64,000 nucleotides of DNA from the NCBI GenBank assembly GCA_964250615.1, contig CAXUGM010000011.1. One strand, given 5' to 3'. Made by a program: the position numbers and the translations under genes. Shown here in pieces: positions 51,992-62,357 of the stretch (the stretch's first letter is position 1; each line of letters begins with the position of its first letter). This DNA is from Blautia sp900556555 (GTDB lineage: Bacteria > Bacillota > Clostridia > Lachnospirales > Lachnospiraceae). The notes under the pieces were generated by a model that did no database searches, had not been told where the DNA came from, and was given only the letters and a program-made list of their open reading frames with translations.

Positions 51992-54900
51992 TTATAAATA
52001 TTCACTCCTATCCTTTTTCTTCTTAGCAACAAGGAAAATAATTAATCCTGCCATAATCACTATAGCTGCAATAGAGCCATAGAAAAGTGGTTTATTCATG
52101 TAGTACTGAATCACAATGTTCGGTGTTACCAGAACACGGAGAACAACAGGTTCACCTTCCAGTGCTTCCTTAGACTGTCCCAGCACGTTTCCTGCTGCAT
52201 CTTCTGCTGTAATCTCAATATTCTGCCAGCGGTTTGCACTTGCAACCGCAGTTTCAATGACACCGTTATCTTTCAGCAGTTCTTCACCATCATATACGGT
52301 CTTCTCTCCGTCAATGCTGATGGAAACTTTTGTAAGTGCCAGGTTATCCTTCGCATCTACGATCATAGCTCTCTCTGCTGCCCTGTACTGTACATCATCT
52401 TCCACACCAGATACAACAACAGTAGGAGCTGTCTTATCTACTGCAAATTCGATTGGAAGATTCTTGTTTGCTTTCTTCACACTGGTGTTGTTCATGCTGT
52501 TCTGAGCCTTATCCTGTGTGTTGAGAATAACTGTATAGTTACCTTCTTCTTCGAAATTATTTTTTGCAATTACATAATGTGCTTCTTTCCACTGTGCATC
52601 AGAGCCGGAATTCTTCACGGTAAAGTCTGTGTTTTCTTTCAGGCTTGCCAGATCACCGTCACGGTTTACGGTAATGCTTCGGGATTCAATAGCATCTACA
52701 TTGATTTCACGGATTCCTACTTCTTTTTCTTCTCTGATGTAGGTGTATCCTTCATCCCCTGTTTTCAGCCAGTCTTTGGTGTCATTATCTAAGATAAAGA
52801 CAGAACCATAACGGTTTACAGAGAACATGATTTCTTTCTGTGTTTCATTTCCTGCCTTATCCACTGCTTTTGCCTGGAGTTTGTACAGATCATCCATTTC
52901 TTCTGTTCTTGCGAAATCATTGAATTTCATGGACTGTCCGTTCTGGATCGCACTGACAATCTTGCCCACTTCTACGTTTCCGTTATTGGCACCTGTCAAT
53001 GTCATGGTAACGCCTTTTGCATCATAGTTTACGTCGGTAGCTTCAACCTTTGGTGCTACAGCATCGTTATTTGCAGATTTGTCTTCCACATCTGTAATCG
53101 CCAGTTCCGGTGCTGTAAGGTCAACTGTGAAGCTGTCCTGAGTGTAATCTGCTGCTGCATTTCCAGCCATATCGGTGTAGTCAATGTCAAAGGTATAATC
53201 ACCGTCAGTGCTGTAATTTACGGTTGCTGTATGTACATCACCACTTCCTGAGAAGCCGCTGATGGATGGTGTGGAGATGCCACTGCCTTCCAGGCTTGCT
53301 GTAATGGCTGCACGTACATCTGCTGCATTAAAGTTGTGCTCACGGATGGTCACGGTTGCTGTACGTGTTTCTTTGAAGAAGTTTCCATTTCTTGCATTGT
53401 TGTTGTCATAAGAAACCGTCATAACCGGGATAGTCTTATCAATAGTAAATTCATCTGTCTGTCCGTATTCACCACTGTTTCCAGCCAGGTCTGTGCATCC
53501 AAGAGTAAAGGTGTAATCACCGTCTGTCGGGAAGGATACCTGACAGGTGCTTGTAGCGGTATCGGATACACCGATATTACTGCTGCTGCTCCATCCGCCG
53601 ATATTAGCAGAAGTTCCGTCTGTGTTGGTAATGCTGAATCTTACATTGTTCGGGTCAAAGTTACGGTCTGTAACTGTAACAGTTGCTGTTCTTGTATCCT
53701 TGTAATATCTGCCGTTTAATGGGTTGTTTAAATCCCAGGAAACAGAGATGGTAGGATTAGTCACGTCGATTTTCAGTTCTGTTATTTCACTGTCTCCCTG
53801 GTTGCCGGAGAAGTCTGTAGCAAACGCCTGTACTTTTACATCATTGCTATTGTAAACGTCTGCCGGGACTGTGATTACTTTGCTGAAGGTCTTATTTCCC
53901 TGTACCCTATTTCCACTGTTATTTAACAGTTCAATAGTTTCGCTGGTTGTCACATTTCCTGCTGCGGAAACCGTGTACCAGACTTTCTCAAGACCGGAGT
54001 ATGTCTCTCCTGATGTCGGGTCTTCTACATCAATCTGTAAGGTTACGTTTTCATTAAAGATACCATTCTGAGCCTGCCTCAGGTTTGTGATGGTAACTAC
54101 CGGTGCTGGTTTTGTGCTGTCCACGATCATACCGTCAGAACTAAAGTACTGATAATTTCCTGCATAGTCTGTCACTTTTGTATAAACAATAAATTGTTCA
54201 TCCGGGCTTACAGAGAATGCTGCGGATTCCGGCTTCTCTTGGGAAGCGGAAGACCATCCATTGTAGTTTTCCAGATCATCTCCGGTCATCTGGTCATGGA
54301 ATCTTGCAAACCGTACCGGATTAACCGGTGAGGTATGGTCTGCACCAGTCATAACTACGTCTACGGTAGATGGGCTGAAAAGACCGAATGTAATCTTCTC
54401 TAACAGGCTTTCCCAGAAGCCAAAGCCTTTGATTTCTACAGTACCTGTTGGCTGAGTCTTGTCTACTGTGAAGTAGCCTGGTCCATAAGTAACAATGTTT
54501 CCTGCAAGGTCCGTGTAGGTGATGCTGTGGGTATAGTTTGCGTCGGAGTTGAAGGTGTAGGTGCTGGTGTAAACATCTACATTATTGCTCCATACGTCTA
54601 AACTATTTGTTTTTTCTAATGCTGCATAATCAGGAATTTCTTCCCCTGCACCTACTTTGTTTGCGGTAACTTTCACATCAATTGGAACATCTTTGTCTGC
54701 ATAGGCAAAGTTGTGTTCCTCGATTTCCACTTTAGCAGTAACCGGTTTTCCACTATAAACACGGCCATCTTCGCTTCCAGCTACTCCTACTGTACCATCT
54801 GGATTCCAGTATGCAACATTTAACTTAGGAGCTGTTTTATCAATGACAAAGTATGTACCATTTTCTTCTTTATTAGCTCTTCCGGCTGTATCTGTACAGT

Positions 54901-57900
54901 GAACGTCAAAGTTATATTTGTTGTCACCATGGAAACGGATTCTCATTTCAATGGTTCTTTCATCTGTGTATTGACTTTTATCTCTTCCTTCTTCAGAGTC
55001 TGTCACAGAATCAATTGTGATACCTTCCACTGCTTTCAAGGAAGAAAGTGTGTGTCTTACAGAATTTGCTTCACCTTCACGCTGTAAGTCGAACCAGAGT
55101 TCATTGCTTCTATTAAGATCTACATTTCTCTCTTTAATTGTAACAACTGCGGTTCTGTCTTCTTTGTAATATGGTGCATAATCTTCTGTAGCTTCTGTTT
55201 CGTATTTTACCGTTACCTCTGGGTCTACGGTATCAATCTTTAACTGTTTATACGCATAAAATTCATTTCCTGAATTATCTACAGCAGTCACACGTACCCA
55301 GATATTGTTGGAGTTCCATTCTTTTTTCACTGTAATATCTCTTGACAATACCTCTTTTTGAAGCTCGTCTAAAGTATATCGTTTTCCTTTTTCTACCTGA
55401 TACAGATACTCCTTCTTTTCATCGTCCAGTTTATCCTGTCCTATAGCAATCTGATAATAAACCTCTTTCAAACCGGAAACCGTCTTGTCTACTGGTTTAT
55501 TATTATCTGTAATGGTCATATGCAACTGGACATCTGAATCATAAACTTCTTTGTTCTCTTCTCCAGCAGCCAAATCCAAATCTACATATGGTTCATTATT
55601 ATCAAGAATAATTCCAAGAGAAGTATAAATTTTACTGTTGGTTACATTATCAAATGGTTTTACAAGAACCACATAATTGTTAGCTACAAAGTTTTTATCT
55701 TCTGCTTTTTTGCTTTCAATTGGAATCGTTGCAGTGTTCTCTGTAATCATTTGTTTCCACTGATATTCACCATTGTCTTTTAAAGACTCAATATAAGCAA
55801 GTAATTCACTGTCTGGTTCTTCTGAATCGAGAATCATGTCCTTATTAAGAGGAAGAACCATGTAAGTCCACTCTTTTAATCCGGATGAAGTCTCAATTGA
55901 TTCTGATACATCTACCTGTACTATATATTCCGTTTTTTCAAAAGCACCAAAAGTAACTTTATTTGCAAGAGCTTCCAGTGGTGTTTTTTCCGCTTCTTTT
56001 ACTGAGCTAAATTTAACTTCCGGAATGGTATTGTCCAGGTAAATAGTGAAATCAAAAGGTACAGATGTAGCACCATCTTTGTTTTTTAACAGCAAAGATA
56101 ATTTAACTTTTCCCGCTTTTGTTTCATCTGTAAATGTATAACCATCCGTCAAACTTACATTTACTTTTTTTTCATCAACCTCTAATAACTGAACTGTATC
56201 GTATAATTTATCTGTTTTGGCAGATAATTTCAGAGTTCCACCATTTGATTTTACCCAGAGTTTCTTTGTGCTATCAAAATACATGGTGGTGTTATCAACA
56301 CTATTTTCTAATGCAATATAAGAAGAAAGTTCTTTCACATTTGTAGAAATTTCTTCTTTCACAATAGTCAACGTACCCTTAGTGATTGTAAATACATAAT
56401 TTTTATAATTTGGAATCTGAGTAGTATCTACAGACAGTGCATTTGGATATGTTTCAGGAATCGCTGCATTTCCATTCTCTTGCTCTTCTATCAAAGCTAT
56501 CGAACTATCTGGATCTTGATAATCATCTTCAATAATTCCTGCAGTCCCTTCTCCTGTACCCATTTGTACCTCTAACCAATCTTCTGGACTAAATGCATAA
56601 TCCGTTGAATTATTGATTCCATTATTATAGGCATGTCCAAAAGATCTTGTAGCATTTCTAACATCAATGTTTACAGGTCTTTGCATAATCGTAACAGTTG
56701 CTGGAATTGTTACGTTTGTTTTTTCTTTCAAAGTGTAATTATGTGCCTTTGTTCCTTTAAGTGTAAGCTGTGATTGTTCAAAAGTAATTGTTGTCTTCTC
56801 ATCTGTAGTTGTGACTAATGAAAAATCTTTCGGAAGTTCACCATTAATATTAGACACAGCCTCTAAATCTACTAATACATCATCATTATTAAGAACACCC
56901 TTTAAAGGCATTGATACTAAAGTAATATCATCTTTTGAAGCAGAATTTTCAAAAACTTTGCGGTCGCCATCATAAATCTTTGAATATGTCATAGATGAGT
57001 TATCTACGTCAATATCAATTTCTCTCGGATTCACCTTAAAATAAGCATTTGCATAGCCGACTACTTCATTTTGGTCTCCTGCTTCTCTTTGTACAAAGAT
57101 AAGTTTTTCTACAGGATTCTGAGAGTCTACATTTACCGCAGTAATTTCAAATTCTGTAAGTCCATTTTCTTCTTTTTTCTTTTTGATTGTAACGGTATTT
57201 GAAGCTGTACTATATACTTCGTTTACAATTTTGCTCTCTTCTGTAGCAATCCATATAGATTTTTTATCGCCATAAACAAGCTCCAGTGGTTTATCATGAG
57301 AAAATGTCTTCTCCTCTCCATTTGGAGTATCATAGTATGCTAATGTTTCTTCAATCTCACTTTCTGTCAAAGCATCACAACTCTGCTCGCTTCCTAAATA
57401 ATATCCTTCCTGTCCCCCATAAGTGGCTGTAACAATATAATTACTGCGAAACTTTCCAACCTTTTTTTTGACTTTTGTCTCTACTTTACCTTGCGCATTT
57501 AATTGAGCCTCAACTTTTTGATTAAACAGAAGCCCATCTTTACGTGTAATTACAAATGTAACTTTTCCATCTGTTGGATGACTCTCATTTTCAAAAGCTT
57601 TAACCTGTGCAGTTAGTTTCATCCACGCCTTATCTTTTTCATCAATGGTTGCCGTTACTGAAACAATTGTTGAAGACTCTTTAACTGTTACATCTATGTT
57701 ATCGGTCACATCTACTAATCCGTATTTTTCAGATTGAACGATAGGTTTATCACTAAATGTTCCAGCTTTTTTACCTGTAATTGTAGTGCCATTAGCTGTT
57801 ACAAATTCACTAGAATTCCAAGAATTTATCTGATAATCCTTTAATTCACCATGAACTGTTGCGGTTGTGGTTCCTCCTACATAAATTTCAGATGAAGACA

Positions 57901-58618
57901 TCGTAACGCTTACTGGTTTCAAACTCATCTGAACATCCGCATTAGATACACCACCATTAGCATCTACAATAATAGTAGCTGTTGTATCTACAAATCCTGT
58001 TCCTGTAAATGTCGCATTATGAGTACCTTCCGGCAACATAACTGTATATGTTCCATTTTCTTCTGTGGTAACATCTTGACCATTTACACTTACTGTTATG
58101 CCTGATATTGCTTGATTATTTGAAGCAGAAGTAACTGTTCCCCTTACTTCATAGGTTTTAGCAGAAACTGTCACATTGGCCGTTGCTGTTTGTCCGTCAA
58201 CTGTAGCCGTTATTATTGTTGTTCCTTCTTTTACAGCCGTTACAGTTGCCTTACTATTATCGTTTGAATAAGCAGTCACGGTTGCTGTGTCTGTATTTCC
58301 ACTTGCCCATAAGATATCTTGAGCTTTTTCTGGCAGATTAACAATTGTTATGTCTTTGGTCTCTCCCTCGACAAGATTCAAACTAGTGGCATCCAATGAA
58401 ATCTTTGTTGTGTCCTGCGGCGTTGTCTCACCGCCATTTCCTCCCGGTGTACTACCATCTGGCTGCTGCGAATCCGTCGGAGCTGCTTTTGTCTGTCCGG
58501 CATCTTCCCCCGGCTGTGCCGCATAAATCTGTACAGGTTCTAAGAGCATACCCATGACCATTGCGAACACCATCAACAGGGAAAGAATTCTTTGTGTTAA
58601 TTTACGCTTTCCTTTCAT
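51992..58618 (-). CDS. Giant surface protein with many Ig-like repeats and a C-terminal membrane anchor
   Basis: 2208 residues. Signal peptide (~1-34), Thr/Gly-rich linker, a bacterial Ig-like (Big_2) domain (~73-152; SLDATSLNLVEGETKDITI), a carboxypeptidase-regulatory-like domain (~155-232; ISGITVSVNGQDVTTEENGT), a YDG/MBG-type region near 560-680 (YSKIYDGDRKVF; LKGTKAHNYTL), then at least six repeated Ig-like units opening with a FxIDKTxPxxxVSY signature (for example FVIDKTAPKLNVAYW, FTIDKTIPVMTVSY, FAVDKTAPTVVVSGV). It ends in one TM helix and a basic tail (AKKKKDRSEYL) with no LPxTG sortase motif, so it is anchored by the membrane. A long adhesin or envelope stalk is likely. Last gene of the kinase-phosphatase operon, overlapping the upstream gene by 17 nt. 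Confidence 0.85.
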   Translation of the reverse strand: MKGKRKLTQRILSLLMVFAMVMGMLLEPVQIYAAQPGEDAGQTKAAPTDSQQPDGSTPGGNGGETTPQDTTKISLDATSLNLVEGETKDITIVNLPEKAQDILWASGNTDTATVTAYSNDNSKATVTAVKEGTTIITATVDGQTATANVTVSAKTYEVRGTVTSASNNQAISGITVSVNGQDVTTEENGTYTVMLPEGTHNATFTGTGFVDTTATIIVDANGGVSNADVQMSLKPVSVTMSSSEIYVGGTTTATVHGELKDYQINSWNSSEFVTANGTTITGKKAGTFSDKPIVQSEKYGLVDVTDNIDVTVKESSTIVSVTATIDEKDKAWMKLTAQVKAFENESHPTDGKVTFVITRKDGLLFNQKVEAQLNAQGKVETKVKKKVGKFRSNYIVTATYGGQEGYYLGSEQSCDALTESEIEETLAYYDTPNGEEKTFSHDKPLELVYGDKKSIWIATEESKIVNEVYSTASNTVTIKKKKEENGLTEFEITAVNVDSQNPVEKLIFVQREAGDQNEVVGYANAYFKVNPREIDIDVDNSSMTYSKIYDGDRKVFENSASKDDITLVSMPLKGVLNNDDVLVDLEAVSNINGELPKDFSLVTTTDEKTTITFEQSQLTLKGTKAHNYTLKEKTNVTIPATVTIMQRPVNIDVRNATRSFGHAYNNGINNSTDYAFSPEDWLEVQMGTGEGTAGIIEDDYQDPDSSIALIEEQENGNAAIPETYPNALSVDTTQIPNYKNYVFTITKGTLTIVKEEISTNVKELSSYIALENSVDNTTMYFDSTKKLWVKSNGGTLKLSAKTDKLYDTVQLLEVDEKKVNVSLTDGYTFTDETKAGKVKLSLLLKNKDGATSVPFDFTIYLDNTIPEVKFSSVKEAEKTPLEALANKVTFGAFEKTEYIVQVDVSESIETSSGLKEWTYMVLPLNKDMILDSEEPDSELLAYIESLKDNGEYQWKQMITENTATIPIESKKAEDKNFVANNYVVLVKPFDNVTNSKIYTSLGIILDNNEPYVDLDLAAGEENKEVYDSDVQLHMTITDNNKPVDKTVSGLKEVYYQIAIGQDKLDDEKKEYLYQVEKGKRYTLDELQKEVLSRDITVKKEWNSNNIWVRVTAVDNSGNEFYAYKQLKIDTVDPEVTVKYETEATEDYAPYYKEDRTAVVTIKERNVDLNRSNELWFDLQREGEANSVRHTLSSLKAVEGITIDSVTDSEEGRDKSQYTDERTIEMRIRFHGDNKYNFDVHCTDTAGRANKEENGTYFVIDKTAPKLNVAYWNPDGTVGVAGSEDGRVYSGKPVTAKVEIEEHNFAYADKDVPIDVKVTANKVGAGEEIPDYAALEKTNSLDVWSNNVDVYTSTYTFNSDANYTHSITYTDLAGNIVTYGPGYFTVDKTQPTGTVEIKGFGFWESLLEKITFGLFSPSTVDVVMTGADHTSPVNPVRFARFHDQMTGDDLENYNGWSSASQEKPESAAFSVSPDEQFIVYTKVTDYAGNYQYFSSDGMIVDSTKPAPVVTITNLRQAQNGIFNENVTLQIDVEDPTSGETYSGLEKVWYTVSAAGNVTTSETIELLNNSGNRVQGNKTFSKVITVPADVYNSNDVKVQAFATDFSGNQGDSEITELKIDVTNPTISVSWDLNNPLNGRYYKDTRTATVTVTDRNFDPNNVRFSITNTDGTSANIGGWSSSSNIGVSDTATSTCQVSFPTDGDYTFTLGCTDLAGNSGEYGQTDEFTIDKTIPVMTVSYDNNNARNGNFFKETRTATVTIREHNFNAADVRAAITASLEGSGISTPSISGFSGSGDVHTATVNYSTDGDYTFDIDYTDMAGNAAADYTQDSFTVDLTAPELAITDVEDKSANNDAVAPKVEATDVNYDAKGVTMTLTGANNGNVEVGKIVSAIQNGQSMKFNDFARTEEMDDLYKLQAKAVDKAGNETQKEIMFSVNRYGSVFILDNDTKDWLKTGDEGYTYIREEKEVGIREINVDAIESRSITVNRDGDLASLKENTDFTVKNSGSDAQWKEAHYVIAKNNFEEEGNYTVILNTQDKAQNSMNNTSVKKANKNLPIEFAVDKTAPTVVVSGVEDDVQYRAAERAMIVDAKDNLALTKVSISIDGEKTVYDGEELLKDNGVIETAVASANRWQNIEITAEDAAGNVLGQSKEALEGEPVVLRVLVTPNIVIQYYMNKPLFYGSIAAIVIMAGLIIFLVAKKKKDRSEYL

Positions 58619-59084
58619 GTCCTTTTCCTCTTTTCTTTCTTTGTACTATATATTGAAATATCCTTCCGTTTACCAGAAAGTGCAGGTAAAGGGAAGTGAT
58701 ACACAACACTAAGGAAATAAAATCCAGAACCTCACTGGCATTGACTGTCCGTGTACAATAAACGGTTCCGGCAAAACTTAAAATAAAAACCGCATCCACT
58801 GCTGCTGCAATGGGATTACTAAAAAAATGGAGAAAAGAAGGAATTCTTGATTTTTTTGCAGATTCCTTCAAACACTCCTTATAGGCACGGTACAACAGAA
58901 AATAACTTCCTGCTGCCAGTATGATACCTGCCCAGAATAAAACTCCAATGAGTGTTCCAAGCACTTTCTGCCCTGTGTTTTCCCCTGTCCCGCTAAGGGG
59001 AAGGAGAAGCATTGCAATCACAGATGGCAGAAAACTTGCAGAAGAGATATAAAACCTCTTTTCTAGCTTTTTTATTCCACTCAT
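58602..59084 (-). CDS. Hypothetical four-TM membrane protein
   Basis: 160 residues with four hydrophobic segments (~14-31, ~43-66, ~90-110, ~117-140) and basic termini (KKLEKR; QRKKRGKGHERKA). No family recognised. It sits between the TEVL-repeat protein (3-nt gap) and the giant surface protein (17-nt overlap), so expression is tightly linked to both; a role in assembly or signalling of the surface protein is possible. Confidence 0.7.
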   Translation of the reverse strand: MSGIKKLEKRFYISSASFLPSVIAMLLLPLSGTGENTGQKVLGTLIGVLFWAGIILAAGSYFLLYRAYKECLKESAKKSRIPSFLHFFSNPIAAAVDAVFILSFAGTVYCTRTVNASEVLDFISLVLCITSLYLHFLVNGRIFQYIVQRKKRGKGHERKA

Positions 59085-59087
59085 CTC

Positions 59088-59615
59088 CTACACCACCTCA
59101 TTTGTATGAATGTGCAGTTCGTATTTTTCGATTCTGAACATTCCATGGCTTTCGTCTACTTCACGCTGTGCCATTTCTCTGGTGACTGTCTGCACGCTCT
59201 GGTTCAGCACCTCAGTTGCTCCGGCATCCAGGACTTCTGTAGCACCTGCATCTAAGACTCCGGTAGCATTTGCTGCCAGTGGTTCTGTAGGCGTGGGCGG
59301 TGGCTGAATGATATCTTCCATCTTTGCCTTGCGGACACTGCCCAGTTTCTTGCTGTTCCCAATGTTCCCGGAACGGCTGAGAGTTCCTGTATTGCCTCTT
59401 CCAACCGGTCTCCGGAGCTGTCCTGTACGGGAGTTGATTTCTTCCATGTGCTGCACAGTTTTCTTCACAGAACGCCCGGTTCGGGCATTGAAAATATTGA
59501 TGATATCAAATTTAAAAAAGAAGATAATGCTGAGAATCAGGCAGAAAATGCAAACACCCAGACACACATAAAACAAAGTATGAAACAAACTAATTTGCTG
59601 TTGTATCTGTTCCAC
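59088..59615 (-). CDS. Single-TM protein with repeated TEVL phosphorylation-type motifs
   Basis: 175 residues from a GTG at 59615, chosen because GGGAGG lies 8 nt upstream; an ATG at 59642 lacks a site and overlaps the kinase gene more. One TM helix (~13-37 of the chosen frame), a basic Ser/Thr-rich stretch (GRGNTGTLSRSGNIGNSKKL) and then a Pro-Thr segment and three copies of an ATGVLDAG / ATEVLDAG repeat. Threonine followed by acidic or hydrophobic residues in such repeats resembles Ser/Thr kinase targets read by FHA domains. It overlaps the upstream kinase gene by 26 nt, so it is a probable substrate or adaptor; that is inference. Confidence 0.72.
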   Translation of the reverse strand: MEQIQQQISLFHTLFYVCLGVCIFCLILSIIFFFKFDIINIFNARTGRSVKKTVQHMEEINSRTGQLRRPVGRGNTGTLSRSGNIGNSKKLGSVRKAKMEDIIQPPPTPTEPLAANATGVLDAGATEVLDAGATEVLNQSVQTVTREMAQREVDESHGMFRIEKYELHIHTNEVV

Positions 59616-61377
59616 TTGTTCCACCTCCCTGAATATTTCCATTTATGTTTGATGTATTGTAGGTTGATTCTACAATATTTTTTGCAGTACCTACATTTTC
59701 AAGAATCACATCTCTCATATTCATCTCATATTGTTCACTGGAATTCATACTGCCAAGAACTTCTTCCGCTTGTGACAATTGTGTTACCATCTGCTGTTTT
59801 GTGATACCTGCATCTTTGAAATTGCTTGCTTTTCCGGCAATCTGTGCTGTCAATTCTTTATAAGACAGAAGCTTGTACAGGTTATTGCTGTCTTTTGCAT
59901 CCTCTTCTACAATCCCTACCAGGTCAAACCAGTAATCAGAATAGGAAACAACAGAATCTCCCGCCTGATTCCGCACCTTCAGGCTATCGTAATAATTGGC
60001 AATCTTATACAGGTTCTTCGCCCTGGCAATGTTTTTTTCATTTAATTCTGCTGTAGGAGATGCTTCAGAAGCATTGCTCAGCCATTTCTTGGAAGCTGCT
60101 TTATCTCCTGTTCCGTTATAGGAATAAAAATACGCCACTCCCAGGTCATAAGAAAATTTATCGTAATCTTCACCATTGGTTTTGAAATAATCTTCATTAC
60201 TTCTCTTTGCATTTCCGGTGATTCCTATGACTTTACGGATGGTCTGCTCTTCTTCACTGGAAAATACCGTAACCTGTTCTGCATCTCCATTTGTATTTTC
60301 TTCTTTGTCATGGAGAAGGAAAAATTGCAGAAGCCCTTCATATGCAGCCCCTTCTCTTGGATTCAGGGTAATGGCATTCTCATAATACTCTACGCATTTA
60401 TCCCAGTCTGTGGATGCCAGGTTTTCGGCTTCCACCAGATAAGCGTCATAGGTACTGGATTTCACAGAATTTTCGGCTATCTTGAATCCTACTGCTCCGA
60501 TTCCTGCCAAAACGGTAAGGGAAGCTGCTGCCAGGAAACTACGCCACTTCAAGGATTGTTTTCTCTTATATTCAATATCCAGCTCATTGTAGTGTTCTAA
60601 TGCATAAAGCAACTCACCACAGGACTGATATCTGTCTTCCGGGTTTTTCTGGGTACATTTGAGAATGATTTCTTCCAGACCTGAGGACAAATCAGGATTC
60701 CAATACCGGATGGGGTACATCTCATATGGCGGCTCACTGGGATTGTGTCCTGTAAGCAGGTGATACAAGGTTGCACCCAGGCAATAAATATCTGTCCGGG
60801 CATCTGTCTGTCCGTGCCCGCCATACTGCTCCGGTGCTGCATAGCCCTGGGTTCCCAGACAGGTGGTATCTGCCACACTGGTTTCCTTGAACTCTCTGGC
60901 TGTACCGAAGTCAATGAGCATGACCTTGCCATCCGGCCGCAGCATAACATTGGAAGGTTTCATATCCCTGTAGATAATCGGTGGTTTTCTGGAATGCAGG
61001 TAGGAAAGCACATCACAAAGCTGTTTTGCCCACTCAATGACATCCGCCTGATCCTGTGCCCCGTACTCACGAAGCACTTTTTCCAGGGTACGCCCTTCTA
61101 TGTAGTCCATAACAATGAGGAAACTTCCGTCTCCATCGATTACGTCAATAATACTTGGCAGATTTGGATTATTCAGTTTTTTCAGCAAATCTGTCTCTAC
61201 GATTAAGCCTTGCTTCACAACTTCGAAGTTCTGGACACCATCCTTACGGACTTCTTTAATTGCCCACTGTTTATTGGCTCTCTCATTCATGGCAAGGTAC
61301 ACCACACTCATACCGCCTTGCCCGATTTTATTCAATATTTTATATTTCCCGTCTACTAATGATCCAATTTCAAGCAT
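59590..61377 (-). CDS. Transmembrane serine/threonine protein kinase
   Basis: 595 residues. Hanks-type kinase domain ~10-275: glycine loop GQGGMSVVYLA (~19-29), Lys in WAIKEVR (~39-45), catalytic loop YRDMKPSNVML (~137-147, YRD in place of HRD), DFGTARE (~158), activation segment GTQGYAAPEQYGGHGQTD. One TM helix (~288-308) follows, then an extracellular region of ~285 residues rich in helical, TPR-like repeats (DWDKCVEYYENAITLNPREG) ending in a Gly/Thr/Asn tail. It lies 12 nt after the PP2C gene, the classic kinase/phosphatase pairing, and upstream of the surface protein genes. Confidence 0.93.
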   Translation of the reverse strand: MLEIGSLVDGKYKILNKIGQGGMSVVYLAMNERANKQWAIKEVRKDGVQNFEVVKQGLIVETDLLKKLNNPNLPSIIDVIDGDGSFLIVMDYIEGRTLEKVLREYGAQDQADVIEWAKQLCDVLSYLHSRKPPIIYRDMKPSNVMLRPDGKVMLIDFGTAREFKETSVADTTCLGTQGYAAPEQYGGHGQTDARTDIYCLGATLYHLLTGHNPSEPPYEMYPIRYWNPDLSSGLEEIILKCTQKNPEDRYQSCGELLYALEHYNELDIEYKRKQSLKWRSFLAAASLTVLAGIGAVGFKIAENSVKSSTYDAYLVEAENLASTDWDKCVEYYENAITLNPREGAAYEGLLQFFLLHDKEENTNGDAEQVTVFSSEEEQTIRKVIGITGNAKRSNEDYFKTNGEDYDKFSYDLGVAYFYSYNGTGDKAASKKWLSNASEASPTAELNEKNIARAKNLYKIANYYDSLKVRNQAGDSVVSYSDYWFDLVGIVEEDAKDSNNLYKLLSYKELTAQIAGKASNFKDAGITKQQMVTQLSQAEEVLGSMNSSEQYEMNMRDVILENVGTAKNIVESTYNTSNINGNIQGGGTSGTDTTAN

Positions 61378-61389
61378 GTAGACTTCCTC

Positions 61390-62157
61390 CTAATATGCCC
61401 GAATCAAAGCAACTGAAATGTTGTCGTCTTCTCTTCTGACTTTATTTAACTCTGTAAAATATACAGCCGTTTCTTTCATTTTCTCTTCTGTAACCATAAG
61501 TTCTGGTTTCATTTTTTCATAGAACTCCTCTGGAGTGATCACATGGCGGAAACCATCTGAACACATCATAAACAGGGAATCTGGTTTGTATTCCCCTACA
61601 TAGAAGTCCGGTTCTATCACACTGCTTGCTCCTACGCACTGGAGCAGCACGTTTCTTCTCGGATGGTTTCTTGCTTCCTCAGGAGTCATCCGCCCAAGGT
61701 CCATCTCTCTCTGTACATAAGTCTGGTCTAAGGTCATTTGGTGAAAGCCGTCTTTAATATAATAAACACGGGAATCACCCACATTTATGATATAGTAGAT
61801 ATTGTCTACCAAAAGCAGTGCTGCCAGGGTTGTTCCCAGGCTCACATTGCATTCCAGCCCATATTGGCTGATTCTCTGATTCTGTTCTAAAATTAAATTT
61901 GTCCAGCTCTCTCTCAAAGCATTGGCCTCCAGACCGCCATACAGCAGTCCGGGGAATTCCTGATGAAACCATCTGGAAAAGGCCTTTACTAAGATGGCAC
62001 TGGCGACCTCACCTTTTGCAAGGCCGCCCATACCGTCACAAACTACGCTTAACAAAACCTGTCCATAGTCTGTAGCCGCTGTTTCTATTAATACTGAGTC
62101 CTGATTTGTACTCTTTCTGATTCCCACATCTGTGTGGACAGTTGTCAAATAATTCAT
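61390..62157 (-). CDS. PP2C family protein phosphatase
   Basis: 255 residues. The ATG at 62157 is chosen because AGGAGG ends 5 nt before it; a GTG 6 nt upstream lies inside the ribosome site. Metal-binding Asp motifs: TNQDSVL (~17-23), VVCDGMGGLAKGE (~39-51), INVGDSRVYY (~124-133), MMCSDGFRHVI (~197-207) and EDDNIS (~244-249). It should reverse the phosphorylation by the kinase encoded 12 nt downstream. First gene of the five-gene operon ending with the giant surface protein. Confidence 0.93.
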   Translation of the reverse strand: MNYLTTVHTDVGIRKSTNQDSVLIETAATDYGQVLLSVVCDGMGGLAKGEVASAILVKAFSRWFHQEFPGLLYGGLEANALRESWTNLILEQNQRISQYGLECNVSLGTTLAALLLVDNIYYIINVGDSRVYYIKDGFHQMTLDQTYVQREMDLGRMTPEEARNHPRRNVLLQCVGASSVIEPDFYVGEYKPDSLFMMCSDGFRHVITPEEFYEKMKPELMVTEEKMKETAVYFTELNKVRREDDNISVALIRAY

Positions 62158-62301
62158 ATCCACCTCCTCAGAAGCATTATTAATTATTTATCGTTATTAT
62201 ATAGTGGAATAAATAGATAAAATAGATTTGAATAACTGTTTATGAGTTGTTATGCTATTATAACAGAAACAATAAAAAATGCCAAGAGCTATTGTACAAA
62301 A

Positions 62302-62340
62302 AAGAGCAGAAATGCTTTCTGCAATTTCTGCCCTTTTTAA
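62302..62340 (-). terminator. Terminator of the toxin-linked membrane protein gene
   Basis: Minus-strand hairpin AGGGCAGAAAT / ATTTCTGCTCT with loop TGCAGAAAGC, followed by TTTTTTG. Confidence 0.85.
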
Positions 62341-62357
62341 ATATGTATTTTATTACT

